Assembly: GCA_039931435.1 (NCBI GenBank)
Contig: JBDTRY010000236.1
Span: 1-5,961, forward strand
Origin: JBDTRY01 sp039931435
GTDB lineage: Bacteria; Acidobacteriota; Thermoanaerobaculia; Gp7-AA8
Direction: 5' to 3'
Length of the DNA stretch: 5,961 bases
Part shown: piece after piece, positions 1 through 5,830 of the stretch
Layout of the letters: each line of letters starts with the position of its first letter
How positions within the stretch are numbered: position 1 is the stretch's first letter
Translations under genes and position numbers: made by a program
The notes under the pieces: generated by a model
What the model saw: the letters and a program-made list of their open reading frames with translations, nothing else
What the model was told of the DNA's origin: nothing
Database searches by the model: none

Positions 1-3
1 TTT

Positions 4-480
4 TCATTGTTTTCTCCCATTCAGAGTGTTTTTCGGAGGCCGGCCGCTGGTGGCCGGTCGTTCGATTCCAAGAGCTTCGAGCAATCGGGCAGGTGCTGTT
101 GCGGGATCGCTCGCGGACAACCGCTCGTCCCATGTTCCAAGGATGCCTTCCAGTTCGCCTTCCAGCCGCTGCAAGGCTGCGATGCGCTCTCGAAGTGATT
201 CGAGCTTTTCAGCGGCCAGAGCCCGCACCTGATGGCAGGGAGGGTTCCCGCTCGACTTCGCTGCATAGAACCGGGCCAGTTCCTGAAGCGTGAAGCCAAG
301 GTGAAGTGCGTGCTGAATGGCTGCGATGCGCTCGACGCTTTCCGGGTCATACTGCCGGTAACCATTCCCGCCCCGTTCCGCGATCGGCAGGACGCCGACG
401 CGCTCATAGTGATGAAGCGTGTCCGTGCTCACGCCCACCAGTCTGGCCAGTTCTCCCGGCTTGAGAAATCCGTTGTTCAT
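4..480 (-). CDS. MerR-family transcriptional regulator
   Basis: This 158-residue protein is a DNA-binding regulator of the MerR family, which typically binds the long spacer of its target promoter and activates by twisting DNA. Residues 6-26 (KPGELARLVGVSTDTLHHYE) form the winged-helix HTH with the family's conserved helix-turn-helix and HYE motif. The GNGYRQYDPESVERI stretch at 38-52 is the wing and start of the second HTH. Residues 60-72 (HLGFTLQELARFY) fit the usual 'G.sl.ei' helix. Residues 83-115 form the antiparallel coiled-coil dimerisation helix. The only cysteine is Cys82 (PPCHQVRALAAEKL), at the position used by metal-sensing members such as MerR of Tn501. The C-terminal metal-loop cysteines are absent, so the inducer cannot be named. 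The ATG at 480-478 is preceded by AGGA about 7 nt upstream and by a MerR-type promoter. The gene is divergent from the efflux operon and separated from it by about 360 bp, so a regulatory link is unproven. The stop codon is at 6-4, so the gene is complete. Confidence 0.93.
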   Translation of the reverse strand: MNNGFLKPGELARLVGVSTDTLHHYERVGVLPIAERGGNGYRQYDPESVERIAAIQHALHLGFTLQELARFYAAKSSGNPPCHQVRALAAEKLESLRERIAALQRLEGELEGILGTWDERLSASDPATAPARLLEALGIERPATSGRPPKNTLNGRKQ

Positions 481-486
481 GCTGTC

Positions 487-518
487 ATCCTAGACCGCCG
501 AACAGGTTCGACAGTCAA
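487..518 (-). promoter_or_regulatory. Candidate merR promoter with 20-bp spacer and dyad operator
   Basis: On the minus strand a TTGACT -35 box (518-513) and a TAGGAT -10 box (492-487) are separated by exactly 20 bp (493-512). MerR-regulated promoters are known for such 19-20 bp spacers. Inside the spacer lies the dyad GTCGAAC-CT-GTTCGGC (512-497), with a perfect inner core of CGAAC/GTTCG at 499-510 and one mismatch in the outer pairs. This fits an autoregulated MerR promoter. The predicted transcript start would fall close to the ATG at 480, implying a leaderless or nearly leaderless mRNA. The AGGA that could act as a ribosome binding site overlaps the -10 box, so the two readings compete. 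Promoter assignment is by eye only. Confidence 0.55.
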
Positions 519-603
519 GCGGTTCCTGCAAACAATCTGCAACTACGGTCGGGCTTCCAACAGAACGCACCCCTCGATCACCGCGACCTCCACGCGGATA
601 CCC

Positions 604-712
604 GTAGGGCCGCACGGCGTGCGGCCGGCACCCTTTGCCCTTCCTTCCGGTCGAATTGTTGACGGCATGAACCATTTCCGAAGAATACCGGCCGCACGCC
701 GTGCGGCCCTAC
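604..712. repeat. REP/BIME-like nested inverted repeat
   Basis: The 25 bp at 604-628 are the exact reverse complement of 688-712, with a 59-bp spacer. Each arm also contains a 19-bp self-palindrome (GGCCGCACG, one central base, CGTGCGGCC) at 608-626 and 690-708, next to an asymmetric GTAG tail on the outer edge. A palindromic core with a directional tail, present as an inverted pair, is the architecture of REP sequences assembled into BIMEs. In known genomes these are mobilised by TnpA-REP (RAYT) transposases and can act as transcript-end or gyrase sites. No transposase is in the window, so family membership is inferred from structure alone. The single-stranded form could fold either into one long stem or into two separate cruciform hairpins. 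Confidence 0.8.
659..686 (+). promoter_or_regulatory. Weak candidate promoter for marR operon
   Basis: TTGACG (659-664, five of six matches to the -35 consensus) is followed after 16 bp by AAGAAT (681-686, four of six matches to the -10 consensus). It points towards marR and lies wholly in the spacer of the nested repeat. The predicted transcript start near 693 would fall inside the second repeat arm, leaving a leader of about 145 nt. This is a by-eye match in a lineage whose promoter rules I cannot confirm, so it is only a candidate. Confidence 0.27.
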
Positions 713-830
713 GATTTCGTTTCCCTGAAAGGCTTCCGCAGTCATTACCTGTCGAATGTTCCCATCGGCATGATTCCCGGCATGAACCCTCCCGCAACCT
801 TGTTCGGTTTTTGCAGGACGTTTCCGGCGC

Positions 831-836
831 AGGAAG
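831..836 (+). promoter_or_regulatory. Ribosome binding site that fixes the marR start
   Basis: AGGAAG sits just before the ATG at 839, about 4-5 nt from the AGGA core. It supports that ATG over the in-frame GTG at 701, which would add 46 residues with no MarR similarity, encoded partly by the palindromic repeat. Confidence 0.65.
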
Positions 837-838
837 AA

Positions 839-1282
839 ATGGTAAAGAAGCAGGCAAAACCCGAGGTCGAACTCACCGAGAAATCGCGCGAACTGATGGC
901 CCACATCGATCAGCTCGTGCGGGACTCCCTGCTTGCCGAAAAGAGTGGGGACCTGAGCCGTATCGATACGAAATTGTTGCGCCTGCTGAGCGATGCCCCC
1001 CTCTCTATGAGCGACATCTCGTCGCGCCTCGACGTAGCTTTGAGCAGCGCCACCGGTCTGGTGGACCGGCTGGTTCGCGGCGGACTGGCCGCGCGTGAGC
1101 GGCCGCCCGAGAATCGCCGCACGGTGCGGGTGACGCTGACGGCCAGAGGCCGGAGAGCGAACGACAGAATTGGCGAAGCGCGCACGGCGTTCGGTCTGGC
1201 AATGCTCGAACCACTCTCCAGGTCGGAGCGGGAATCCTTGCTGGATCTCTTCCGCAAAATGACCGGGAGTGACGATGACTGA
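839..1282 (+). CDS. MarR/EmrR-type transcriptional regulator
   Basis: This 147-residue protein has the usual MarR-family length. Members are dimeric winged-helix proteins, most often repressors released by small phenolic or hydrophobic ligands. Residues 11-53 supply the N-terminal dimerisation helices. MSDISSRLDVALSSATGLVD (57-76) gives the first HTH helix and the recognition helix, and RLVRGGLAARERPPENRRTV (77-96) runs into the wing, followed by RVTLTARGRR (97-106). In the wing the common 'D.R' signature appears as ENRR. The C-terminal helices (110-141) complete the dimer interface. There is no cysteine, which argues against OhrR-type thiol sensing. It is the first gene of a run that encodes a complete EmrAB-TolC-like pump on the same strand, as emrR precedes emrAB in Escherichia coli. 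It most likely represses this pump and itself; that link is inferred from position. Confidence 0.93.
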   Translation: MVKKQAKPEVELTEKSRELMAHIDQLVRDSLLAEKSGDLSRIDTKLLRLLSDAPLSMSDISSRLDVALSSATGLVDRLVRGGLAARERPPENRRTVRVTLTARGRRANDRIGEARTAFGLAMLEPLSRSERESLLDLFRKMTGSDDD

Positions 1283-1405
1283 AAAAAACTACGGATCGCG
1301 AATAGTTCGGTCACCGAATTGTTCTCACCTCCCGATAGACCCCGCCCTGGGGCCATTTCATACTTCAGCGGATCAACTCTCGCCACCGGAGCTCAACTGA
1401 TCACC
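1283..1405 (+). promoter_or_regulatory. marR–channel intergenic region with candidate operator at 1306-1318
   Basis: The 123-bp gap holds a perfect odd-centred dyad, TTCGGT-C-ACCGAA, at 1306-1318. Weaker outer symmetry extends it to about 1301-1323 (AATAG…TTGTT). This is a plausible size for a MarR-family operator. The half-site GTTCGGT (1305-1311) recurs at 802-808, just before marR, as expected if one regulator binds both places. No T-run follows the dyad, so it is not an intrinsic terminator. A weak TAGACC (1336-1341), 17 bp, CATACT (1359-1364) promoter-like pair lies further down. GGAG at 1388-1391 is the nearest Shine-Dalgarno-like sequence to the ATG at 1406, but 14 nt is long for it. 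Confidence 0.4.
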
Positions 1406-2722
1406 ATGCCTTTCATTCGTAGAATTTCACTGACCGTGCTGGCGACAGCCCTGTTCTCAGGTTCGTTGTCGGCCCAGCAGGCAAACATTCTTACTCTTCA
1501 GGACGCCGTGCACATGGCCCTGAGCGGAGGCACGGATGCCCGGCGGGCCCGCCTCTCCGAGACCCGTGCCCGGATTGCTGAAAAGGAAGGGCTGGAAAGC
1601 ATGTTCCCGCAGGGTGACCTGCGGCTCGTACAGACAAACGAATCCATCAACCTTCAGACCTTCGGGTTTTCGATTCCCGGTCAGCCTCCGGTGGTGGGCC
1701 CCTTCAACGTCACCGACGCCCAGGTCAGCGCGGCCGTGCAGCTTTTCAACCTTGCCGCTCTCCGCCATTACCAGGCCCTGCGCAAAGGAACAGAAGCATC
1801 GGTGGCCCAGCTTCAACGGGCCAGAAATGACGTGATCAACGCCGTAGCCAGACTTTACGTACTCGTGGAACGTGCTGATGCCCAGTCCAGCTCCCGGCAG
1901 TCCGAGATCGACCTCTTCGAACGATTGACCCGGCTCTCCCGCGATGAATTGCAGGCCGGCACCGGCACGCGGCTCGACGTGGCCCAGGCCGACCTTCAAC
2001 TGGCGCGCTCCCGCCAGGCTTTGCTGGTGGCGAAGAACGATCGCCAGAGTGCTCTCGTAGCGCTGCTGACCTCGATCGGCGCGGATCAATCGTCCGAGGT
2101 CACACTCGTCGCGCCTCTGCCCGTTCCTGGAACGGCACCGTCGCTCGAGGAATCGTTGACCCGGGCGCGCAACGGCCGCCCTGAATTGCAAGCGGCCAGG
2201 CTGATGGAAGCATCGGCAAAGCTCGGAGTAGAAGCAGCACGGGACCGGCAACTTCCCAGCCTGGCCCTGGATTTTGCCGGCGACTACAGTGGCAACCACC
2301 CCAACGAACTTCTCTGGTCGCGACGGGTTTCCGGCGTGGTTTCGATGCCAATCTTCCGCCCCGATCTGCGCGCCAACGCCGCCCGCGCTCGCGTCACCCT
2401 GGAAGAATCGCAGATCAACCGTGAGGGTGTGGAACGCGGCGTCGAGCAGCAGGTCCGCCAGGCCTCGATGTCCCTGGAAAACGCCCAGGCCCGGATGGAG
2501 CTGGCAGGGGGAGCGGCCACTGTTGCCGAACAGGCCCTTCAGATCGCCCGCGAAAAACAGGAGTCGGGATACGGATCCAGCGTCGAGGTCGACCGCGCCG
2601 AGGACTCCTACCGGCAGGCCCGTGAAGACGTGATCGCCGCGCGCGCCGATGCCGCCCTGGCCTGGTACGGACTGCAATATTCCACGGGCACCATCGGTGT
2701 CCTCTTCGAGGCCGGTCCGTGA
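1406..2722 (+). CDS. TolC-family outer-membrane efflux channel
   Basis: This 438-residue protein is predicted to be the outer-membrane and periplasmic duct of a tripartite pump; TolC-family proteins act as trimers. The ATG at 1406 was chosen because it starts a clean Sec signal peptide: MPFIRR, a hydrophobic core at about 8-19, and cleavage after SLSA (residue 23). The in-frame TTG at 1319 would bury this signal behind 29 residues. There is no lipobox cysteine, so unlike many OprM-type proteins it is not lipidated. The two-fold internal repeat of the family is visible: LQAGTGTRLDVAQADLQLAR (182-201) in the first half matches KQESGYGSSVEVDRAEDSYR (384-403) in the second. Each repeat is followed by a long alanine-rich helix. 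The segment FGFSIPGQPPVVGPFNVTDA (86-105) precedes the first predicted outer-membrane strand region. The stop overlaps the transporter start by 4 bp, implying co-translation. The exact orthologue in Escherichia coli cannot be assigned. Confidence 0.93.
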   Translation: MPFIRRISLTVLATALFSGSLSAQQANILTLQDAVHMALSGGTDARRARLSETRARIAEKEGLESMFPQGDLRLVQTNESINLQTFGFSIPGQPPVVGPFNVTDAQVSAAVQLFNLAALRHYQALRKGTEASVAQLQRARNDVINAVARLYVLVERADAQSSSRQSEIDLFERLTRLSRDELQAGTGTRLDVAQADLQLARSRQALLVAKNDRQSALVALLTSIGADQSSEVTLVAPLPVPGTAPSLEESLTRARNGRPELQAARLMEASAKLGVEAARDRQLPSLALDFAGDYSGNHPNELLWSRRVSGVVSMPIFRPDLRANAARARVTLEESQINREGVERGVEQQVRQASMSLENAQARMELAGGAATVAEQALQIAREKQESGYGSSVEVDRAEDSYRQAREDVIAARADAALAWYGLQYSTGTIGVLFEAGP

Positions 2723-4347
2723 AATCAGTAGCTTCTTTTCTCTCCCGGGCCACGGCAGCCAACGCTGAGCGCAAACCGGTCAACAAGTGGCTGGTCACGA
2801 TCTCGGTGACCTTCGGCACGCTGATGGGAGCGATCGATTCCTCGATCGTGAACGTTGTCGTCCCTCATCTCAGCGGATCGCTCGGAGTCACCGTTCAGGA
2901 GATCACCTGGGTGATCACCGGCTTCGTAATCTCCACGGTCGTGGTTATGCCCCTCACCGGCTTCCTGGCGCGGCTCTTCGGACAGAAACGGGTCTACCTC
3001 ATCGCCCTCGTTCTCTTCATCGCCGGCTCCGCTCTCTGCGGATTTGCGCACACCCTCGGCACCCTGGTTTTCTTTCGCATCCTTCAGGGCCTGGGCGCCG
3101 GCGCCCTGCAGCCGACCGAGCAGGCCATCCTCCGGCAGACCTTTCCTCCCGAAGAGCAGGGAATGGCCATGGCCGTCTTCGGCATGGCCGTGGTCCTCGG
3201 CCCCGCCTTCGGACCGACGCTCGGCGGCTGGATCGTGGACAACTATTCGTGGCCCTGGATCTTCTTCATCAACGTTCCCATCGGACTGCTCTCCATCGTC
3301 ATGGTCACGCGCTTCGTGCACGAGCCCGAAGACATCCGGCAGACGAACATGGAGGCCGCGGAGCGGCAGAAAAAGAACATGGACTGGCTCGGGATCGGCC
3401 TGCTGGTCATGGGTCTGGCCTCCATGCAGTACGTGCTGGAGGAAGGAAACCGAGACAACTGGTTCGAGTCGAACCTGATCAAGGCAGTGGCCTTCATCGC
3501 TCTGTTTTCAATCATCCTGCTGGTCATCCGCGAGCTCAGCGCCAAAATGCCGGCGGTGGACTTCTCCCTGTTTCGGGACACCGCCTTCCTCTCGGGAACG
3601 CTCATCGGCGCGGTCATGTTTGCCATGCTCCTGTCCATGACCTTCCTGCTGCCTCTGTTCATGCAGCAGATGCTCGGCTTCTCGGCCACGCAGGCCGGAA
3701 TGGCCATGATGCCCAGGTCCCTGGTGATGATTGTGGCCATGCCCATCGTCGGCAGGCTCTACAACACGATCTCGCCACGAGTGGTGATCGGATTCGGCAT
3801 TCTCCTTTTCGGGTACAGCGCCTGGCTGATGGGGCATTACACCCTGGCCACGGGAACACGCGATGTCATCATCGTCCTTTCCATTCAGGGCGTGGCCTTC
3901 GCCTGTCTCTTCATTCCCCTGACCACGCTGGCGCTGACAAATATCCCCAGAGCCCGGCTCTCCGACGCCACCGGAATGAACTCCCTTTTCCGCCAGATCG
4001 GCGGCTCGGTCGGACTGGCCGTCTTCGCCACACTCATGACCCGTTACGGCACGAGCACGCATGCCTCGATGATCGGCAACGTGTCCCTGAGCCGCCCGGA
4101 GGCCTACGCGCGGTTGCAGTCGATTTCCGGATCGTTGATGGCCAGGGGCTATGACGCCGTGGCCGCGCGGGCGGCGGCCATCCGCATGCTCGACTATTCC
4201 GTTACCAGCCAGGCCATGGTCCTGGCATTCGAAAAGCTTTTCTTCCTCGCCGGAATCTCATTTATCACCGTCATGCCTCTTCTGCTGTTCCTGAAAAGAC
4301 ACCGCGGTGCCCCAACTGAAAAAATCGAAGTGCATGTGGAGATGTGA
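2719..4347 (+). CDS. emrB: DHA2-family (EmrB/QacA-type) drug:H+ antiporter, MFS
   Basis: This 542-residue inner-membrane protein has the hydrophobic pattern of the 14-helix DHA2 branch of the major facilitator superfamily, which exports hydrophobic compounds in exchange for protons. Visible motifs are D1 in helix 1 (GAIDSSIVNVVVP, 37-49, with Asp40) and motif A between helices 2 and 3 (GFLARLFGQKRVYL, 81-94). Motif B in helix 4 follows (FFRILQGLGAGAL, 118-130, with Arg120), and then antiporter motif C in helix 5 (GPAFGPTLGG, 161-170). WPWIFFINVPIG (178-189) is also highly typical. A charged linker (202-223) separates helix 6 from the two extra central helices. The GTG start at 2719 overlaps the previous stop as GTGA and has GAGG at 2708-2711, 7 nt upstream. 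The C-terminus ends in a short charged cytoplasmic tail. Pairing with an EmrA-like adaptor and a TolC-like channel supports the EmrB role. The substrate is unknown, and the symbol is a family-level assignment. Confidence 0.94.
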   Translation: MKSVASFLSRATAANAERKPVNKWLVTISVTFGTLMGAIDSSIVNVVVPHLSGSLGVTVQEITWVITGFVISTVVVMPLTGFLARLFGQKRVYLIALVLFIAGSALCGFAHTLGTLVFFRILQGLGAGALQPTEQAILRQTFPPEEQGMAMAVFGMAVVLGPAFGPTLGGWIVDNYSWPWIFFINVPIGLLSIVMVTRFVHEPEDIRQTNMEAAERQKKNMDWLGIGLLVMGLASMQYVLEEGNRDNWFESNLIKAVAFIALFSIILLVIRELSAKMPAVDFSLFRDTAFLSGTLIGAVMFAMLLSMTFLLPLFMQQMLGFSATQAGMAMMPRSLVMIVAMPIVGRLYNTISPRVVIGFGILLFGYSAWLMGHYTLATGTRDVIIVLSIQGVAFACLFIPLTTLALTNIPRARLSDATGMNSLFRQIGGSVGLAVFATLMTRYGTSTHASMIGNVSLSRPEAYARLQSISGSLMARGYDAVAARAAAIRMLDYSVTSQAMVLAFEKLFFLAGISFITVMPLLLFLKRHRGAPTEKIEVHVEM

Positions 4348-4349
4348 TG
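4338..4349 (+). promoter_or_regulatory. Ribosome binding site and coupled stop/start of the adaptor gene
   Basis: GGAG at 4338-4341 lies 5 nt before the ATG at 4347, inside the end of the transporter gene. The stop TGA (4345-4347) and this ATG share one base (TGATG), a common arrangement for translational coupling. The GTG at 4344, one codon upstream, is only 2 nt from the GGAG and is less likely. The ATG at 4365 lacks a well-spaced site. Confidence 0.6.
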
Positions 4350-5633
4350 ACATCACAGGGAACAATGGTTGAGACTTCGCCCGGACTGCAGACTCCGGCA
4401 TCGGAAACTCCGCGCCCGGGGCAGAACGCCACTACTCCGGCGGGCATGCCGGCTCACGAGCCGGTCCTTTCCGAAAAGAAATCGAAAAAGCTCTACTTCA
4501 TCGTCGGCGGCGTGGCGCTGGCTTTGCTCATCGGGTATCTGATCTTCACCTGGCTCACAGCCGGAAAAGAAAAGACAGACGATGCCCAGATCGATGCCGA
4601 CGTCGTTCCCGTCTCCGCGCGCGTTTCGGGACAGATCGACAGCGTTCTCGTCCGGGAAAATCAATTCGTCAAACAGGGTGAGGTCATCGCCCGGATGGAT
4701 TCACGGGACGCGCAGGTGAAAGTGCAACAGGCCGAGAGCGAGCTGCTCACGGCACGTGCGCAGTCCGCTCAGGCGGATGCGCAGGCCCGTGTGGCTGAGG
4801 CTGGGGCGCGCGGTGGGCTGATGGCTGCGGAAGGCGCGGTAGGAAGTGCGCGCGAAAGCGTCGACGCCAGCGGAAATCAGGTCGAACATGCTCGGGCCGG
4901 TGTGACGCGCGCCGAGGCATCCGCGGAAAAGGCGCGGCTGGACTTCCAGCGCGCCAGTGATCTTTTCGGCAAGGGTGACATTGCCCGCGCACAACTGGAT
5001 ACGGCGCGCGCCGCCCGCGACACAACGCGCGCTGAAGTGGAACAGGCTCAAGCCGCTCTTCGGGCCGCGATCGACGGTAAACAGAAAGCGCAGTCGGTCG
5101 TTCAGGAAGCACAGGGACGCCTCCGTCAATCTTCCGACGTCAACGCCACGATCACTGTGGCACACTCCGCGGCGGATCTGGCCCGGGCCGGAGTGCAGAA
5201 AGCGGAGGCCGGCCTCGCTGCGGCCAGACTGTCGCTGTCGTATACGGAAATCACGGCGCCGCAGGACGGCTTCTGTGCCAGCCTTAACGTTCGCGGCGGC
5301 CAGGCCGTGTCCGCAGGGCAGCCGATCTGTCAGCTCGTACCGCGGCAGACCTACATCGTGGCGAACTTCAAGGAGACACAGCTCAGGGACATGAAGCCGG
5401 GCCAGAAGGTGGATATCGAGGCCGATGCCCTGAACGGAAAATCCTTCGAAGGCAGCGTGGAGAGCCTCTCCGGAGGCACGGGCGCCAGCTTCTCCCTGCT
5501 TCCCCCGGAAAACGCCTCAGGGAACTTCGTCAAGGTAGTGCAGCGCGTTCCCGTGAGGATTTCCTGGAATGGTCCGCCGAGCAATGCAGTGCCGGTAGGC
5601 TCGTCAGTGAACGTGATCGTGCACACGAAGTGA
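4347..5633 (+). CDS. emrA: EmrA/HlyD-family periplasmic adaptor (membrane fusion protein)
   Basis: This 428-residue adaptor would link the DHA2 antiporter to the TolC-like channel. A proline-rich cytoplasmic N-terminus (1-48) leads into one membrane anchor (LYFIVGGVALALLIGYLIFT, 49-68). The EmrA-typical TDDAQIDADVVPVSARVSGQ (77-96) opens the first half of the lipoyl domain. An alanine-, glutamine- and charge-rich region (about 122-295) forms the long alpha-helical hairpin that docks to the channel. The second lipoyl half follows (YTEITAPQDGF, 299-309), then a beta-barrel domain with ANFKETQLRDMKPGQ (339-353). The EmrA hallmark is GGTGASFSLLPPENASGNFV (376-395), continuing KVVQRVPVRI. At 428 residues it is somewhat longer than Escherichia coli EmrA (about 390), mostly from the N-terminal tail and hairpin. 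The only cysteines, Cys310 and Cys328, flank the second lipoyl-domain turn. It is the last gene of the operon, coupled to the transporter gene by a 1-bp overlap. The order transporter then adaptor is reversed relative to E. coli emrAB. Confidence 0.95.
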   Translation: MTSQGTMVETSPGLQTPASETPRPGQNATTPAGMPAHEPVLSEKKSKKLYFIVGGVALALLIGYLIFTWLTAGKEKTDDAQIDADVVPVSARVSGQIDSVLVRENQFVKQGEVIARMDSRDAQVKVQQAESELLTARAQSAQADAQARVAEAGARGGLMAAEGAVGSARESVDASGNQVEHARAGVTRAEASAEKARLDFQRASDLFGKGDIARAQLDTARAARDTTRAEVEQAQAALRAAIDGKQKAQSVVQEAQGRLRQSSDVNATITVAHSAADLARAGVQKAEAGLAAARLSLSYTEITAPQDGFCASLNVRGGQAVSAGQPICQLVPRQTYIVANFKETQLRDMKPGQKVDIEADALNGKSFEGSVESLSGGTGASFSLLPPENASGNFVKVVQRVPVRISWNGPPSNAVPVGSSVNVIVHTK

Positions 5634-5679
5634 GGAACGAAGCGACCAACTTGTCATCCCGAGCGGGGCACAGGCGCCG

Positions 5680-5697
5680 GTGTCGCAGGGACGACAC
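5680..5697 (+). terminator. Possible transcript-end hairpin after the operon
   Basis: GTGTCG (5680-5685) and CGACAC (5692-5697) form a 6-bp stem with a 6-nt loop, 46 bp after the adaptor stop. There is no following T-run, so it is not a classical intrinsic terminator; it could stabilise the 3' end or be incidental. Confidence 0.25.
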
Positions 5698-5761
5698 GAG
5701 GACCAGCGGCAAGTCTGGCACATCCGACACACGAACAGATTGTCATCCTGAGCGGGCGAGC

Positions 5762-5830
5762 GAAGGATCTCTTCTACCTTCCCGGTTGCCACCGCAATGA
5801 AGGGCACCATTCTCGTTGACGAGATCCTTC
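5762..5830. repeat. Inverted repeat GAAGGATCTC / GAGATCCTTC
   Basis: GAAGGATCTC (5762-5771) is perfectly complementary to GAGATCCTTC (5821-5830), with a 49-nt loop. The left arm is the tail of the second GTCATCCTGAGCG copy, so the two together look like one repeat element with inverted ends, or two copies facing each other with the right one decayed. Confidence 0.55.

Larger units (their letters stand above)
481..838. other. Non-coding region between merR and marR
   Basis: No convincing gene lies here. Plus-strand frames that stay open across it run antisense to merR or read through the palindromic repeats. The merR promoter is at 487-518, followed by a small GC hairpin (CCGCG 581-585 with CGCGG 593-597) and the large nested inverted repeat 604-712. 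A possible marR promoter lies between the repeat arms. The stretch 713-838 is the likely marR leader. It carries an 11-bp direct repeat CGGCATGAACC (663-673 and 778-788) and a third partial copy, CGGCATGA, at 766-773, of unknown meaning. Confidence 0.7.
839..5633 (+). other. Predicted operon: marR – tolC-like – emrB – emrA
   Basis: Four same-strand genes encode one regulator and all three parts of an EmrAB-TolC-type tripartite efflux pump. The structural genes overlap (4 bp, then 1 bp), and 123 bp separate marR from the channel gene. That gap has no hairpin followed by a T-run, so read-through from marR is plausible, but a second promoter there is also possible. In E. coli tolC is encoded elsewhere; here the pump carries a dedicated channel. 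Confidence 0.8.

Noticed and set aside
604..712. CRISPR-like repeat-spacer pattern
   Set aside because: There are only two copies, in inverted and not direct orientation, and no cas genes. REP/BIME is the better reading.
701..838. GTG at 701 as an upstream start for marR
   Set aside because: The extra 46 residues do not resemble MarR proteins, start inside the repeat arm, and the ATG at 839 has a good ribosome binding site and gives the normal family length.
232..1098. Long plus-strand open frame of 288 codons
   Set aside because: It runs antisense to merR, through the palindromic repeat and into marR out of frame. It has no family features and is a by-product of high GC.
1371..1402. Imperfect stem (GATCA with TGATC) before the channel start that could hide the GGAG
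   Set aside because: Only five outer pairs and a three-pair inner stem with large internal loops; too weak to call a regulatory structure.
1319..1405. TTG at 1319 as start of the channel gene
   Set aside because: It would put 29 residues before an otherwise standard signal peptide and overlap the candidate operator edge.
1457..2677. Minus-strand open frame of 406 codons
   Set aside because: It is fully antisense to the TolC-family gene. That gene's frame has clear domain repeats and a signal peptide, while this one has none.
3508..4062. Minus-strand open frame of 184 codons
   Set aside because: It is antisense to the transporter gene, with a low-complexity His/Gly/Glu-rich translation and no recognisable domain.
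2787..4154. Plus-strand frame of 455 codons inside the transporter gene
   Set aside because: The translation is rich in His, Arg and Pro without any membrane pattern, as expected from an out-of-frame reading of a membrane-protein gene.
5604..5810. Short minus-strand open frame in the downstream region
   Set aside because: It reads through the GTCATCCTGAGCG repeats and the end of the adaptor gene. It has no ribosome site or family match, so repeat-derived coding is more likely chance.
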